Shown here: one piece after another, positions 1-11,464 of the stretch
How the letters are laid out: every line of letters starts with the position of its first letter
Position numbering within the stretch: the stretch's first letter is position 1
DNA from: Halomonas salipaludis
GTDB lineage: Bacteria > Pseudomonadota > Gammaproteobacteria > Pseudomonadales > Halomonadaceae
Direction of reading: 5' to 3'
Length of the DNA: 64,000 bases
Assembly: GCF_002286975.1 (NCBI RefSeq)
Contig: NZ_NSKB01000001.1
Location: forward strand, 188,733 to 252,732
Program-made: the position numbers and the translations under genes
The notes under the pieces: generated by a model
The model's database searches: none
Told to the model about the DNA's origin: nothing
Seen by the model: only the letters and a program-made list of their open reading frames with translations

Positions 1-189
1 GAGACGCGCCTGCTTGGCCAGCTGCCGCTGACGCTATCGATTCGCGAGCAGTCCGACAGCGGCCGGCCGACGGTGATCAGCGACCCCGACAGCGAAGCAG
101 CGGCGACCTTCCGCAACATGTCGCGTGCTGTGGTCGAAGGCGTCGCTGGCCAGCAGCCGCAGGGGCCGAGCATCAGCTTCGGTGACTGA
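1..189 (+). CDS. apbC: Mrp/ApbC iron-sulfur cluster carrier ATPase, C-terminal fragment
   Basis: This is the last 62 codons of a gene entering from the left edge, read in frame 1 and ending at TGA 187-189. The visible stretch contains LLGQLPL, SIREQSDSGRPTV and FRNMSRAV. This is the usual C-terminal signature of Mrp/ApbC P-loop proteins, which carry and transfer Fe-S clusters in the cytoplasm. The Walker A and CxxC motifs lie outside the window and cannot be checked. dcd follows after a hairpin, an arrangement common in gammaproteobacteria. Identification is good for a short fragment. Confidence 0.85.
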   Translation, partial: ETRLLGQLPLTLSIREQSDSGRPTVISDPDSEAAATFRNMSRAVVEGVAGQQPQGPSISFGD

Positions 190-221
190 ATGCCGGCATT
201 GCCAGCTTTGTATTCGTTGAA

Positions 222-250
222 CGGGCCGTTATCATAACGGCCCGATTTCT
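222..250 (+). terminator. Intrinsic terminator after apbC
   Basis: An 11-bp perfect inverted repeat (CGGGCCGTTAT / ATAACGGCCCG, 222-232 and 234-244) is followed by ATTTCTTT. It lies 33 bases after the apbC stop and 57 bases before dcd, so it probably separates the two transcription units. Confidence 0.7.
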
Positions 251-300
251 TTCTGGCCGCGTCACGGCGCGGCAGGCTTCGCCCCATCAAGGACGCCCCG

Positions 301-867
301 ATGAGTATCAAATCCGACAAATGGATCCGCCGCATGGCCGAGCGGGAAGGCATGATCGAGCCCTTCGAGGCCGACCAGGTGCGCTACGTGGACGAGCGTC
401 GGGTGATCTCCTACGGGACCTCGAGCTATGGTTACGACGTGCGCTGTGCCGACGACTTCAAGGTGTTCACCAATATCCACTCGGCGGTGGTTGATCCCAA
501 GGCCTTCGACGAGAAGAGCTTCGTCGATATCAAGGGCGATGTCTGCGTGATTCCACCCAACTCCTTCGCCCTGGCGCGGACTGTGGAGTATTTCCGCATT
601 CCGCGTAGCGTGCTGACCATCTGCCTGGGCAAGTCGACCTACGCACGCTGTGGGATCATCGTCAACGTCACACCGCTGGAACCGGAGTGGGAAGGGCACG
701 TGACGCTGGAGTTCTCCAACACCACCAACCTACCGGCCAAGATCTACGCTCACGAGGGCGTGGCGCAGATGCTGTTCCTGGAGTCCGATGAGGTGTGTGA
801 CACCTCCTACAAGGACCGCGGTGGCAAGTACATGGGGCAGCGGGGCGTGACCCTGCCCAGGACCTGA
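301..867 (+). CDS. dcd: dCTP deaminase
   Basis: Encodes 188 residues, the normal length for Dcd. The enzyme deaminates dCTP to dUTP and so supplies dTMP synthesis. The active-site block KSTYARCG is at 111-118 and TLEFSN at 135-140, with Glu137 as the expected general base; the C-terminal nucleotide lid ends [10 protein letters not shown]. Trimeric cytoplasmic enzyme by family knowledge. The start is the ATG at 301, which gives the family N-terminus MSIKSDKWI. It probably has its own transcription unit, because a terminator hairpin precedes it and a convergent gene follows. Confidence 0.97.
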   Translation: MSIKSDKWIRRMAEREGMIEPFEADQVRYVDERRVISYGTSSYGYDVRCADDFKVFTNIHSAVVDPKAFDEKSFVDIKGDVCVIPPNSFALARTVEYFRIPRSVLTICLGKSTYARCGIIVNVTPLEPEWEGHVTLEFSNTTNLPAKIYAHEGVAQMLFLESDEVCDTSYKDRGGKYMGQRGVTLPRT

Positions 868-952
868 GCCGGCCCGGCTTCACCGGGAGCAGTGAGCGGC
901 GCAGGGGACGGGGTGAAGCGGACATCTTTTTCAGGGACGAAAAAGCTAGCGC

Positions 953-1695
953 TTATTGATCCTCGTCCAGCTCCTCTGCGGCATCGGCATGCGACAGGCG
1001 CAGCCCCTGGGGCGGCAGCGGCATGCCGTCGAGGGTCGGGCCCTGGCTGCCGAGTTGCAGGCGACCCTGGAGGAACCACTTCACGGCGATGGGGTAGATC
1101 AGGTGCTCGCGGACGTGCACCTTGTTCTTTAGCGAGGCTGCATCGTCCTCGGCATCAACTGTCACCGCGGCCTGTACCACCACCGGCCCGCCGTCGAGCT
1201 CTTCGGTGACGAAGTGCACGCTGCAGCCGTGCTCGGTGACACCGTCGGCCAGCGCCCGGGCGTGGGTATCGAGCCCTTGATAGGCGGGCAGCAGCGAGGG
1301 GTGGATATTCAGCAGGCGGCCGTAGAAGCGCTGCACGAACAGCGGGGTCAGGATGCGCATGAAGCCGGCCAGCACGATCAGGTCGGGCTCGTGGCGTTCG
1401 ATGACCTTGATCAGGGCGCCGTCGAAGGCCTCGCGGCTGTCGTACTCGCGATGCGGCAGGGCCACCGCGTCGATGCCGGCGTCGCGGGCGCGCTTGAGGC
1501 CATAGGCATCGGCCCGATTGGAGATCACCGCGACGATTTCGCCGCCCAGCTCATCGTAGGCCTGGGCGTCGATCAGCGCCTGAAGGTTGCTGCCGTTGCC
1601 GGAGATTAGCACTACCACGCGCCGCGCCTCGCTGGGTGCGGCGGTGAAGTCGTTGAGGGTATCGCTGGCCGGTGTGGGGCCTTCGGCGGAATGAC

Positions 1696-1699
<4 letters not shown>
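953..1699 (-). CDS. purN: Phosphoribosylglycinamide formyltransferase
   Basis: Encodes 248 residues. PurN transfers a formyl group from 10-formyl-THF to GAR, the third step of de novo purine synthesis. The phosphate-binding GNGSN is at 34-38, the catalytic set is Asn131 and His133 in [10 protein letters not shown], and Asp169 is in ELDGGPVV. The protein is longer than the E. coli enzyme (about 212 residues) because of a roughly 25-residue polar N-terminal extension. The start used here is supported by the ATGA overlap with the purM stop (1696-1699), which implies translational coupling. An internal start near the RRVVVLISG segment cannot be excluded. Confidence 0.96.
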
Positions 1700-2769
<1,070 letters not shown>

Positions 2770-2918
2770 GACCGATCCTGTCGAAGTACGGCGAAGAGAT
2801 ATAGGGTGAAAATGCGGCGTGAATTGTAGCATCACCTGACCGCGCCCGCACCGCCGGTGCGTGGCTAAGGCAAGGGTAGTGTCCACAGGAGTGGCCAACC
2901 AGCAACAGGGAGTAGCGG

Positions 2919-3995
2919 ATGCGCAGAGAATGGTGGTTATTGGCCGTAGCGGCCGGCCTGGTGTGGCTGCTGGTGCAGCTCGAATCGATGTTGATGCCAT
3001 TCATCGCCGGCATGATCATCGCTTATCTGGGCGATCCGCTGGCCAACCGTCTGCAGCGCCTGGGGCTGTCGCGGCCAATGGCGGTGAGTGGCGTGTTCCT
3101 GGTGCTGATTCTGGTGCTCAGCGTCAGTCTGCTGATCCTGATTCCGCTGATGGTGCAGCAGGCGCGCCAGTTTGGCGAAGTCGTGCCGACCATCTTCGAA
3201 TGGTTCGAGACGGTGCTGGCTCCCCAGCTCCAGGCCTGGACCGGTTACGATCTGCGCGGTGAACTCGACAATGTGCAGGAGACGCTGGCCGAGCATTGGC
3301 AGGAAGCCGCCGGCCCCGCCGCAGACATCCTCAGTCACATCGGTCGCTCGGGACGCGCCTTCCTGACCTGGATCACCTATTTGTCGCTGGTGCCGGTGGT
3401 AGCCTTCTACCTGCTGCTCGACTGGGAGCGATTGCTGCACAGCATCCGCAGCCTGCTGCCACGCCAGTGGGAGCCGGATGTGACGCGGCTGGCGAATCGC
3501 TGCGACGAGGTGCTGTCGGCCTTCCTGCGCGGCCAACTGCTGGTGATGCTGTGCCTGGGGGCAATCTATGCGCTGGGCTTGACGGTGATGGGCGTGCGCT
3601 TCGGGCTGCTGATAGGGCTGATGGCTGGCCTGGCCAGTATCGTGCCATTTCTGGGCTTTATCGTCGGCATCAGCGTGGCGCTGGTGGTGGCGTTCTTCCA
3701 GTTCGGCAGCTGGCTGGCGCTGCTCGGCGTGGTGGTGGTGTTCAGCACCGGTCAGGCGGTGGAGAGCACGGTACTGCAGCCCAAGCTGCTCGGTGACAAG
3801 ATCGGCCTGCATCCGGTGGCGGTGATCTTTGCCGTGCTGGCCGGCGGCAATCTGTTCGGCTTCACCGGCGTACTGCTGGCATTGCCCGCCGCAGCCGTCA
3901 TCATGGTACTATTGCGAGAAGCCAAGGAACGCTACAAAAACAGCACCTTATATGATGCCGCGCGGAACGGCGACAGTGATGAGGAGCCCCCATGA
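2919..3995 (+). CDS. AI-2E/PerM family membrane transporter
   Basis: Encodes 358 residues with about seven to eight hydrophobic segments: two at the N-terminus ([14 protein letters not shown] and a second around residues 20-40), a third near 60-75, then a soluble stretch and a C-terminal block of helices. The pattern matches the AI-2E transporter family (PerM/YdiK-like), whose members have been linked to autoinducer export or Na+/H+ exchange; the substrate here is unknown. It has a good ribosome site (AGGGAG) before the ATG. The stop overlaps the hda start by ATGA, so the two genes are co-translated. Divergent from purM, a recurring gammaproteobacterial arrangement. Confidence 0.88.
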   Translation: MRREWWLLAVAAGLVWLLVQLESMLMPFIAGMIIAYLGDPLANRLQRLGLSRPMAVSGVFLVLILVLSVSLLILIPLMVQQARQFGEVVPTIFEWFETVLAPQLQAWTGYDLRGELDNVQETLAEHWQEAAGPAADILSHIGRSGRAFLTWITYLSLVPVVAFYLLLDWERLLHSIRSLLPRQWEPDVTRLANRCDEVLSAFLRGQLLVMLCLGAIYALGLTVMGVRFGLLIGLMAGLASIVPFLGFIVGISVALVVAFFQFGSWLALLGVVVVFSTGQAVESTVLQPKLLGDKIGLHPVAVIFAVLAGGNLFGFTGVLLALPAAAVIMVLLREAKERYKNSTLYDAARNGDSDEEPP

Positions 3996-4693
3996 GCCCT
4001 GGGCCTGCGCAGCTGCCGCTGGGTGTAGGATTGCGCGACGATGCGACCTTCGCCAATTTCCTGCCGGCTGGCAATGCCAGCCTGGTGCAGACACTGCGTG
4101 CCCAGTGGCAGCCCCACGGTGAACCGTTCCTGTTCCTGTGGGGGGCGAGTGGGGTGGGTCGCAGCCACCTGCTGCAGGCAGCCTGCCATGCCGCCACGGA
4201 TCACGACAAGCGCGCGCTCTACCTGCCACTCGCTGAGTTGGGCCATTTCCCACCGCATATGCTCGAGGACTCCGAGCGTCTCGACCTGGTCGCCATCGAC
4301 GACCTTGATAAGGTGCTCGGGCGGCGGCGCTGGGAGGAGGCGCTGTTCCACGCCTTCAACCGACTGCGCGATGCCGGCAAATGCCTGGTGATCGCCGCCT
4401 CTGCGGCGCCTCGCCAGCTCGACGTGGCATTGCCTGACCTGGCCTCGCGGCTGAGCTGGGGTACTACCTTCCACGTTCACCCGCTCGATGATGAGCAGCG
4501 CCTGGCGGCGCTCAAGCTGCGTGCCAGCGTGCGAGGCATGCAGCTGCCCGACGAAGTGGCGCGCTACATGCTGCATCGTGGCCCGCGGCGTCTCGGCGAG
4601 ATGTGTGACGCCCTGGATACCCTGGACCGTGCCTCGCTCTCTGCCCAGCGCAAGCTGACCATCCCCTTCGTCAAGCAGGCGCTTGGCTGGTAG
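3992..4693 (+). CDS. hda: DnaA inactivator Hda (regulatory inactivation of DnaA)
   Basis: Encodes 233 residues of the AAA+ DnaA-like family without a DNA-binding domain. Hda binds the sliding clamp and stimulates hydrolysis of DnaA-bound ATP, limiting re-initiation of replication. An N-terminal clamp-binding motif (AQLPLGV, residues 6-12) is visible. The Walker A-like loop reads GASGVGRSH with Arg in place of the usual Lys, as in E. coli Hda. Walker B/sensor segments are LVAIDDLDKV and LVIAASAAP. Translationally coupled to the PerM-like gene by ATGA. Confidence 0.94.
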   Translation: MSPGPAQLPLGVGLRDDATFANFLPAGNASLVQTLRAQWQPHGEPFLFLWGASGVGRSHLLQAACHAATDHDKRALYLPLAELGHFPPHMLEDSERLDLVAIDDLDKVLGRRRWEEALFHAFNRLRDAGKCLVIAASAAPRQLDVALPDLASRLSWGTTFHVHPLDDEQRLAALKLRASVRGMQLPDEVARYMLHRGPRRLGEMCDALDTLDRASLSAQRKLTIPFVKQALGW

Positions 4694-4882
4694 CCCCCTC
4701 GACCATTTCTGCACGCCGTGTTGCGCGAATCGGTCTACATTCAATGTGGGCTACCGTGGCAATGCCACCAGGAGGTGCGCGACACCAGTATTTCGGAGTG
4801 ACCCCAGCAAGTACTACCGGTAACCATAAGAACCACAACTGACCGCCCGGATATGCGGTCGCCACTTCAGAGGTATCGCCTC

Positions 4883-6172
4883 ATGAAAGTTCTTGCAGTC
4901 TCAGTCACCTCCGCACTGCTGTTGGGGGCCGCCACGGTGTGGGCCCAGCCCACCAGTGACGAGGCCCTCGAACGCATGCGTGGCATGCAGACCACCGGCC
5001 AGTCGCTGGCCATGCAGACGGTGCCTCAGGAGGGCGAGGTGGCCGATGCCATCCGCCGCAATCTGGAGCGTATCCGCCTGCCGCCGGGATTCCGGATCGA
5101 GCTCTACGCAGTGGTGCCCGATGCCCGGCATATGGCCGTCGGGCCCTCCAGCGGGGTGGTCTTCGTCGGTACCCGCAAGACCGACATGTGGTCGGTCACC
5201 GATCGTACCAAGAACCGCGTCGCCGACGAGGTCAAGCGCTTCGCGCCGGCGATCTCCTTCACCCAGCCGGGTCCCTGTTTCACCTCGGACGGCTTCCTCT
5301 ACGTGGCCGAGCACAATCGCGTGCTGGTATTTCCGGCTGCCGAATTCTTCTTCGAGGGGCCCGATGTGGCGGTAGATATCGTGGTACCTAGCGGTGAGTT
5401 GATCCCTGTCGAGGAGGAGAGCTTCAACCACGGTGCACGGGTCTGTGCGCTGGGCGCCGACAACAAGCTCTACGTCTCGCTGGGCCAGCCCTACAACGTT
5501 CAGCCTGCCGAAAAGCGTGAACTCTACGAGGAGATCGGCATCGGTGGAATCGTGCGCATGGAGCGAGACGGCAGCCGCCGCGAGGTATTCGCCAAGGGAG
5601 TGCGCAACTCGGTTGGTATCACCTTCCATCCCGATACTGAGGAGCTGTGGTTCACCGACAATCAGGTCGACGGCATGGGTGACGATATCCCGCCCGGTGA
5701 GATTAACCATGCGCCCAAGCCCGGCATGCACTTCGGCATGCCGTGGTACGGTGGCGGCGATACCCGCACCGTCGACTATCGCGACGAAGAGCCGCCGGAA
5801 GGGCTGACATTCCCGGTGGTGGAAACCGTCGCCCATGCGGCGGATCTGGGATTGACCTTCTATCGTGGCGAGATGTTTCCCGACGCGTATCGTGGCGGCT
5901 TGTTCAGCGCTCAGCGAGGCAGCTGGAACCGTTCTACCCCGGTGGGTGCGAGGGTGATGTTCACTCCCTTTGCCGAGGACGGCAGTGGACCGAGTGGTGC
6001 CACCATCCCCTTTGCAGAGGGCTGGCTGGACGAGAGTAGCGGCGAGTACTACGGGCGGATCGCTGATGTGGCCCAACTGGCCGACGGATCGCTGCTGGTC
6101 TCCGACGATACCGCCGGTGCCATCTACCGGATCTCCTATGTCTCCCCAGCGGTCCCTGAGAACGAGACCTGA
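4883..6172 (+). CDS. Secreted PQQ-dependent sugar (glucose/sorbosone-type) dehydrogenase
   Basis: Encodes 429 residues. The first 22 or so residues (MKVLAVSVTSALLLGAATVWA) are a Sec signal peptide, so the enzyme is periplasmic. The rest matches the glucose/sorbosone dehydrogenase beta-propeller family: LPPGFRIELYA, GVVFVGTRK, a central GVRNSVGITFHP followed by LWFTDNQVDGMGDD, and DDTAGAIYRISY at the end. Members oxidise aldose-type sugars using PQQ; the substrate here is not predictable. The start at 4883 has AGAGG eight to nine bases upstream and creates the signal peptide; a longer frame from 4853 is less likely. No PQQ biosynthesis genes are in the window. Confidence 0.86.
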   Translation: MKVLAVSVTSALLLGAATVWAQPTSDEALERMRGMQTTGQSLAMQTVPQEGEVADAIRRNLERIRLPPGFRIELYAVVPDARHMAVGPSSGVVFVGTRKTDMWSVTDRTKNRVADEVKRFAPAISFTQPGPCFTSDGFLYVAEHNRVLVFPAAEFFFEGPDVAVDIVVPSGELIPVEEESFNHGARVCALGADNKLYVSLGQPYNVQPAEKRELYEEIGIGGIVRMERDGSRREVFAKGVRNSVGITFHPDTEELWFTDNQVDGMGDDIPPGEINHAPKPGMHFGMPWYGGGDTRTVDYRDEEPPEGLTFPVVETVAHAADLGLTFYRGEMFPDAYRGGLFSAQRGSWNRSTPVGARVMFTPFAEDGSGPSGATIPFAEGWLDESSGEYYGRIADVAQLADGSLLVSDDTAGAIYRISYVSPAVPENET

Positions 6173-6190
6173 GGCGCATCGCTGATGCAA

Positions 6191-6214
6191 CGGCCCCGCG
6201 TGCGGGGCCGTTCT
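6191..6214 (+). terminator. GC-rich terminator-like hairpin
   Basis: A 9-bp perfect stem, CGGCCCCGC (6191-6199) / GCGGGGCCG (6202-6210), is followed by TTCT. It sits between the convergent sugar dehydrogenase and lipoprotein genes. The T-tract is short, so termination may be moderate. Confidence 0.55.
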
Positions 6215-6270
6215 GAACGCCTGGTACTCGGCGATCGCGATCAGCGTCGAGCTGCCAGATGGCAAGGCGC

Positions 6271-6834
6271 TCAGCGGCTCAGATTGACGTTGACCCGCTG
6301 GCCGCTGTTGAGCCTGACCTGATTGATGATGATCCGCGGCCTGCCGTCGGACGGCGTGACGCTGCCCGAGACGTAGTAGTCGCCGGCCGGCAGACCGTTG
6401 ACGGTGAAGCGCCCGTCGTCGTCGGTGCTGGCCTGGCGGGTATAGGCCTGGGCGCGCGGGTCGGCGGGCTCCACGGCTTGTCCGGCCAGCGCCTTCTCGG
6501 CGGCTTCGGCAGAGTAGGTGGTGACCGGCGCCACCGAGACGCGACTGTTGCGACCGACCAGCGTGCCCGACGCGGTGTTAAGGGTCAGCCTGCCGCTGAT
6601 CGAGCCGCTGCCGTGCTTCTCCAGCGCCGCGTATTCGGCCTCGGGGAAGGCTACTTCGCGGGCCACGCGGCCCGGCGGCGCGGCTTCATCAGGAGCGCGC
6701 TCGGCCTCGGTGCCGACGTCGGTGACTTCGATGCGTTCCGGAGGCGGCCCGGGGCTGGTGTCGATCAGCTGGCAGCCGCTGACGGCCAGGCCGGTGGCGA
6801 CGATGACCAGGTATTTCATCAGACTCTTGGGCAT
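6271..6834 (-). CDS. Lipoprotein with carboxypeptidase-regulatory-like domain
   Basis: Encodes 187 residues. The N-terminus is a lipoprotein signal with lipobox LAVSGC, so Cys21 should be lipidated. A Pro/Glu-rich linker follows, and the C-terminal half (SGRLTLNTASG, then DDDGRFTVNGLPAGDYYVSGSV) looks like a beta-sandwich of the carboxypeptidase-regulatory or prealbumin-like class. The function is unknown. The ATG at 6834 is preceded by AGGAGA. It is divergent from fumC and convergent with the sugar dehydrogenase, so it is probably monocistronic. Confidence 0.7.
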   Translation of the reverse strand: MPKSLMKYLVIVATGLAVSGCQLIDTSPGPPPERIEVTDVGTEAERAPDEAAPPGRVAREVAFPEAEYAALEKHGSGSISGRLTLNTASGTLVGRNSRVSVAPVTTYSAEAAEKALAGQAVEPADPRAQAYTRQASTDDDGRFTVNGLPAGDYYVSGSVTPSDGRPRIIINQVRLNSGQRVNVNLSR

Positions 6835-6981
6835 TGCCTGTCTCCTACGTCCGTGTCTGCATCGCTGGGCTTGAGTCTATGTCGCCACCATTCCCGGCGC
6901 CAGCGTCACTTGAAAGCATGACGGGTCGCTACCATGGTAAAGGAAGGTGTCCTAGAGGCACGCATCGACAGGGAGGCGAGC

Positions 6982-8361
<1,380 letters not shown>

Positions 8362-8399
8362 GGTTCGCAAGCGAACATGGCATCAGGCCAAGGTAGATA

Positions 8400-8575
8400 G
8401 GCGGCACTGCTCGGAATTGATCCGCCGACAAGCCTACGAGGAGGCGCTGTGAACCCTTCCCTGGGCACTACCTTGCGCCCTGCTGCGCTCTCGCATCCTG
8501 CTCCGCTTGCAGGACCGGTGCTGGCCATCCATGGCCAGCCCGTTCGAAGCGATGCTTCTCACCCATGGCGCAAAC
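8400..8575 (-). repeat. Dispersed structured repeat, copy A (5'-truncated)
   Basis: This is one of four related copies in the window, about 175 bp and similar along its length to copy C (59041-59241) and to the reverse complement of copy B (38242-38451). Read on the minus strand it contains hairpin CTGGCCAT/ATGGCCAG (8521-8538), hairpin TCCTGC/GCAGGA, and a third hairpin GGGCGC/GTGCCC that keeps pairing through a G-U. The 3' closing-stem arm (CCTCCTC, 8438-8444) is present, but I find no matching 5' arm, so the element looks truncated. It lies between convergent fumC and glpR, in the sense of the glpR transcript. It fills most of the 8362-8628 gap. Confidence 0.8.
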
Positions 8576-8628
8576 CTTGTGTCTCTCCAGTGGGTGGTGA
8601 TTAGCTACCACTGCTCACGGCCTGGGTG

Positions 8629-9387
8629 TCAGGCGATATGCAGGGTAACGTCATGGTTCTCCAGCAGCCGGCAGATGGTCTCCGAGGGGCGACGATCGGT
8701 GAACAGGGCATCGAGCTGGGAGATGTTGCCCTGGCGTACTACCGGGTTGCGGTGGAACTTGGAGTGGTCGGCGGCCAGGAAGACCTGCCGTGAGTTGCGG
8801 ATGATCGCCTGGGCGACGCGCACCTCCTGATAGTCGAATTCTAGCAGTGAGCCATCTTCGTCGATGCCGCTGATGCCGATGATGCCGAAATCGACCTTGA
8901 ACTGATTGATGAAGTCGATGGTTGCCTCGCCGATGATGCCGCCGTCGCGGGCACGCACCTGGCCGCCGGCGACGATCACGTTGAAGTCTTCCTTGTGCTG
9001 CAGGGCGGCGGCCACGTTGAGGTTGTTGGTGATCACCTCGAGCCCCTTGTGATGCTCGAGGGCATCGGCGATGACTTCGTTGCTGGTGCCGATATTGATG
9101 AACAGCGAGGCGTTGTCGGGAATCTTGGAGGCCAGCAGCTGGGCAATGCGGCGCTTGGCATCCAGGTTGAGGGTCTTGCGCGTGCTGTAGGAGGTGTTGA
9201 CGGTGCTCGACTCGAGGCCGGCGCCGCCGTGCACGCGGCGGATCAGGCCTTCCGCAGCCAGGGCATTGAGGTCGCGACGAACGGTCTGGGGTGTGACATC
9301 GAAATGGCCGGTGAGCTGCTCGATGGCGGCATATCCCTGGCGCTTTACCAGTGCCACGATGGCATCCTGACGTTCCCGCTGATTCAT
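8629..9387 (-). CDS. glpR: Glycerol-3-phosphate regulon repressor, DeoR family
   Basis: Encodes 252 residues. The N-terminal winged helix (MNQRERQDAIVALVKRQGY, then VTPQTVRRDLNALA with RRVHGGAG) is a DeoR-family domain. The C-terminal part has a sugar-phosphate sensor fold (FINIGTSNEVIADAL, DFGIIGISGIDEDG, AADHSKFHR). GlpR represses glycerol catabolism and is induced by glycerol-3-phosphate. The start ATG at 9387 has an ideal AAGGAGGT ribosome site seven bases upstream; the longer frame is not family-like. Divergent from glpK across a gap holding a GlpR-like operator, which supports the assignment over other DeoR members. Confidence 0.92.
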   Translation of the reverse strand: MNQRERQDAIVALVKRQGYAAIEQLTGHFDVTPQTVRRDLNALAAEGLIRRVHGGAGLESSTVNTSYSTRKTLNLDAKRRIAQLLASKIPDNASLFINIGTSNEVIADALEHHKGLEVITNNLNVAAALQHKEDFNVIVAGGQVRARDGGIIGEATIDFINQFKVDFGIIGISGIDEDGSLLEFDYQEVRVAQAIIRNSRQVFLAADHSKFHRNPVVRQGNISQLDALFTDRRPSETICRLLENHDVTLHIA

Positions 9388-9547
9388 GCGACCTCCTTGA
9401 TGTTGTCGCCAGTCTACGTGATTTCGCCAATCTGAAACATCATACATGCGCGTCGGGCGATGCATACCAGGTGGCAGTGTTCGACTAAGGTGCAAGTGAA
9501 AGTCACCGGCAAAGGTTTGAGCCGTTCTCGGGACTAGTTTAGTCTCG

Positions 9548-9567
9548 AATCGTCGTAAACGAACATT
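9548..9567. promoter_or_regulatory. Putative GlpR operator
   Basis: The 20-base segment AATCGTCG-TAAA-CGAACATT agrees at 17 of 20 positions with the E. coli GlpR consensus as I recall it (WATGTTCGWTAWCGAACATW). It lies 46 bases before the glpK start in the glpR-glpK divergent gap. A second weaker half-site-like stretch (GAAAACGAAAAT, about 9576-9587) follows. Binding is inferred. Confidence 0.65.
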
Positions 9568-9613
9568 GATGCCGCGAAAACGAAAATACCAATCAACCAT
9601 CGAGGACCTCGCC

Positions 9614-11095
9614 ATGCCCGCCTACCTGCTTGCCATCGACCAGGGAACTACCAGTTCGCGGGCGATTCTGTTCGACCGGCAGGCCAACGTCGTCGAGGTT
9701 GCCCAGCAGGAGTTCACCCAGCATTTTCCTGAAGATGGCTGGATCGAACACGAGGCCGAGGACATCTGGCGCAGCGTCGAGCAGACCTGCCGCCAGGTGC
9801 TCGAACAGGCCGCTATCGGCGCCGATGAGGTGGCGGGAATCGGCATCACCAACCAGCGCGAGACCACGCTGCTGTGGGATCGCAGCACCGGCGAGGTGCT
9901 GCACCGAGCGATCGTGTGGCAGGATCGGCGCACCGCTGACCTGTGCCAGCGGCTGCGCGATGACGGCCACACGTCGCTGGTGCAGTCGCGCACTGGGCTG
10001 CTGATCGACCCCTATTTCTCTGCCACCAAGCTGGCTTGGCTGCTGGAGCACGTCGAGGGCGCGCGGGAACGCGCCGAGCGCGGCGAGCTGGCCTTCGGTA
10101 CCGTCGATACCTTCCTGATCTGGCGTCTCACTGGTGGCAAGGTACACGCCACCGATGCCACCAACGCCTCGCGCACCGCGCTGTTCAATATTCATCAGCA
10201 GTGCTGGGACGACGAGCTGCTGGCGCTATTCGGCATTCCGGCCTCGTTGCTGCCGGAGGTCAAGGATTCCAGCGACGACTTCGGCCAGGCCGAGGAGGCG
10301 TTCTTGGGCACGGCGCTGCCGATTGCCGGTGTTGCCGGCGACCAGCAGGCGGCGCTGTTCGGCCAGGCCTGCTTCGAGCCGGGAATGGGCAAGAGCACCT
10401 ATGGCACCGGCTGCTTCATGATTCTCAATACCGGCGATAGTGCCGAGACCTCGCGCAACCGGCTGCTGACCACCGTGGGCTACCGCCTGAACGGCAAGCC
10501 GACCTACGCCATGGAGGGCAGTATCTTCGTGGCCGGGGCGACGGTGCAGTGGCTGCGCGACGGGCTCAAGCTGTTCCAGGATGCGGCCGAAACCGAGGCG
10601 CTGGCCAAGAAGACGCGTGAGGGGCACCACGTCTACCTGGTGCCAGCCTTCACCGGTCTTGGCGCGCCGCACTGGGATCCCCAGGCACGCGGGGCGATCT
10701 TCGGTCTGACCCGGGATACCGGTATCGCCGAGATTGTCGCCGCCGGCCTCCAGGCGGTCTGCTACCAGACCCGTGATCTGCAGGTGTGCATGAATGACGA
10801 CATGGCCGCCAATACCGGCACGTTGCGGGTCGATGGCGGCATGGTGCGCAACAACTGGCTGATGCAGTTTCTGGCAGACATGCTCGGGGTGCCGGTGGAT
10901 CGGCCCACGGTGCTCGAGACCACGGCACTGGGCGCCGCCTACTTGGCCGGCCTGCAGATCGGCTGGTACCGCGACCTGGACGAAATCGCCGAGCTATGGC
11001 GCTGCGAGCGCACCTTCGAGCCGAGCATGCCCGGCGACGAGCGCGAGCGCCTCTATCAGGGCTGGCAGGATGCCGTGGCGCGCGTCAAATCCTGA
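9614..11095 (+). CDS. glpK: Glycerol kinase
   Basis: Encodes 493 residues of the FGGY kinase family. GlpK phosphorylates glycerol with ATP to sn-glycerol-3-phosphate in the cytoplasm. Landmarks are the ATP-site loop [13 protein letters not shown] near residue 8, [28 protein letters not shown], the glycerol-contact region [13 protein letters not shown], and the FGGY signature region near [12 protein letters not shown]. The start at 9614 follows GAGG at about nine bases; an in-frame ATG at 9566 sits inside the operator and is unlikely. No glpF or glpD is adjacent. Regulated by the divergent glpR product by inference. Confidence 0.97.
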   Translation: MPAYLLAIDQGTTSSRAILFDRQANVVEVAQQEFTQHFPEDGWIEHEAEDIWRSVEQTCRQVLEQAAIGADEVAGIGITNQRETTLLWDRSTGEVLHRAIVWQDRRTADLCQRLRDDGHTSLVQSRTGLLIDPYFSATKLAWLLEHVEGARERAERGELAFGTVDTFLIWRLTGGKVHATDATNASRTALFNIHQQCWDDELLALFGIPASLLPEVKDSSDDFGQAEEAFLGTALPIAGVAGDQQAALFGQACFEPGMGKSTYGTGCFMILNTGDSAETSRNRLLTTVGYRLNGKPTYAMEGSIFVAGATVQWLRDGLKLFQDAAETEALAKKTREGHHVYLVPAFTGLGAPHWDPQARGAIFGLTRDTGIAEIVAAGLQAVCYQTRDLQVCMNDDMAANTGTLRVDGGMVRNNWLMQFLADMLGVPVDRPTVLETTALGAAYLAGLQIGWYRDLDEIAELWRCERTFEPSMPGDERERLYQGWQDAVARVKS

Positions 11096-11143
11096 CGCGG
11101 TATATCGCCAAGCGGCTGATCGCCAAGAATTTTTACGCTACTA

Positions 11144-11171
11144 TTGCATTCGCGGGGCGGATGCGTAAAAT
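11144..11171 (+). promoter_or_regulatory. Sigma70-type promoter of the tRNA-Val pair
   Basis: TTGCAT (11144-11149), a 16-base spacer, and TAAAAT (11166-11171) lie about 40 bases before the first tRNA. The -10 sits in the centre of a perfect inverted repeat (GGATGCGTA / TACGCATCC, 11159-11179), which may be coincidental or an operator. Confidence 0.6.
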
Positions 11172-11211
11172 ACGCATCCGTTGCCAGGCAAGCCATATGC
11201 TGGGAAGCGGC

Positions 11212-11288
11212 AGGACCATAGCTCAGTTGGTTAGAGCGCCACGTTGACATCGTGGAGGTCAGCGGTTCAAATCCGCTTGGTCCTACCA
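11212..11288 (+). tRNA. tRNA-Val (GAC anticodon), copy 1
   Basis: A 77-base cloverleaf with encoded CCA. Acceptor AGGACCA pairs with TGGTCCT, the anticodon stem CCACG/CGTGG encloses TTGACAT, and the T arm is AGCGG/CCGCT around TTCAAAT. Anticodon GAC reads GUC/GUU valine codons. Confidence 0.97.
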
Positions 11289-11331
11289 GTTCAGGTGCAT
11301 CATTGGCAGCACGCAACGGCAGTCACGAAAT

Positions 11332-11408
11332 AGGACCATAGCTCAGTTGGTTAGAGCGCCACGTTGACATCGTGGAGGTCAGCGGTTCAAATCCGCTTGG
11401 TCCTACCA
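11332..11408 (+). tRNA. tRNA-Val (GAC anticodon), copy 2
   Basis: Identical in all 77 bases to the tRNA at 11212-11288, separated by 43 bases and followed directly by a strong terminator. The pair is presumably one precursor transcript. Confidence 0.97.
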
Positions 11409-11418
11409 GAATCCAGAG

Positions 11419-11453
11419 ACGGCCCCGTAGCGCATTCGCTACGGGGCCGTTTT
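11419..11453 (+). terminator. Strong intrinsic terminator after the tRNA pair
   Basis: A 14-bp perfect stem (ACGGCCCCGTAGCG / CGCTACGGGGCCGT) with a CATT loop is followed by TTT. It ends the tRNA operon and may also serve the convergent msrC. Confidence 0.9.
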
Positions 11454-11464
11454 GCGTCTGGCTG

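Noticed and set aside
4901-6265. Antisense frame of about 450 residues opposite the sugar dehydrogenase
   Set aside because: The opposite strand carries a clear signal peptide and family motifs; the antisense frame has none.
8400-8575. Coding frames inside the repeat copies
   Set aside because: Frames shift between copies, while base pairing is kept, so the repeat is not a protein-coding gene.
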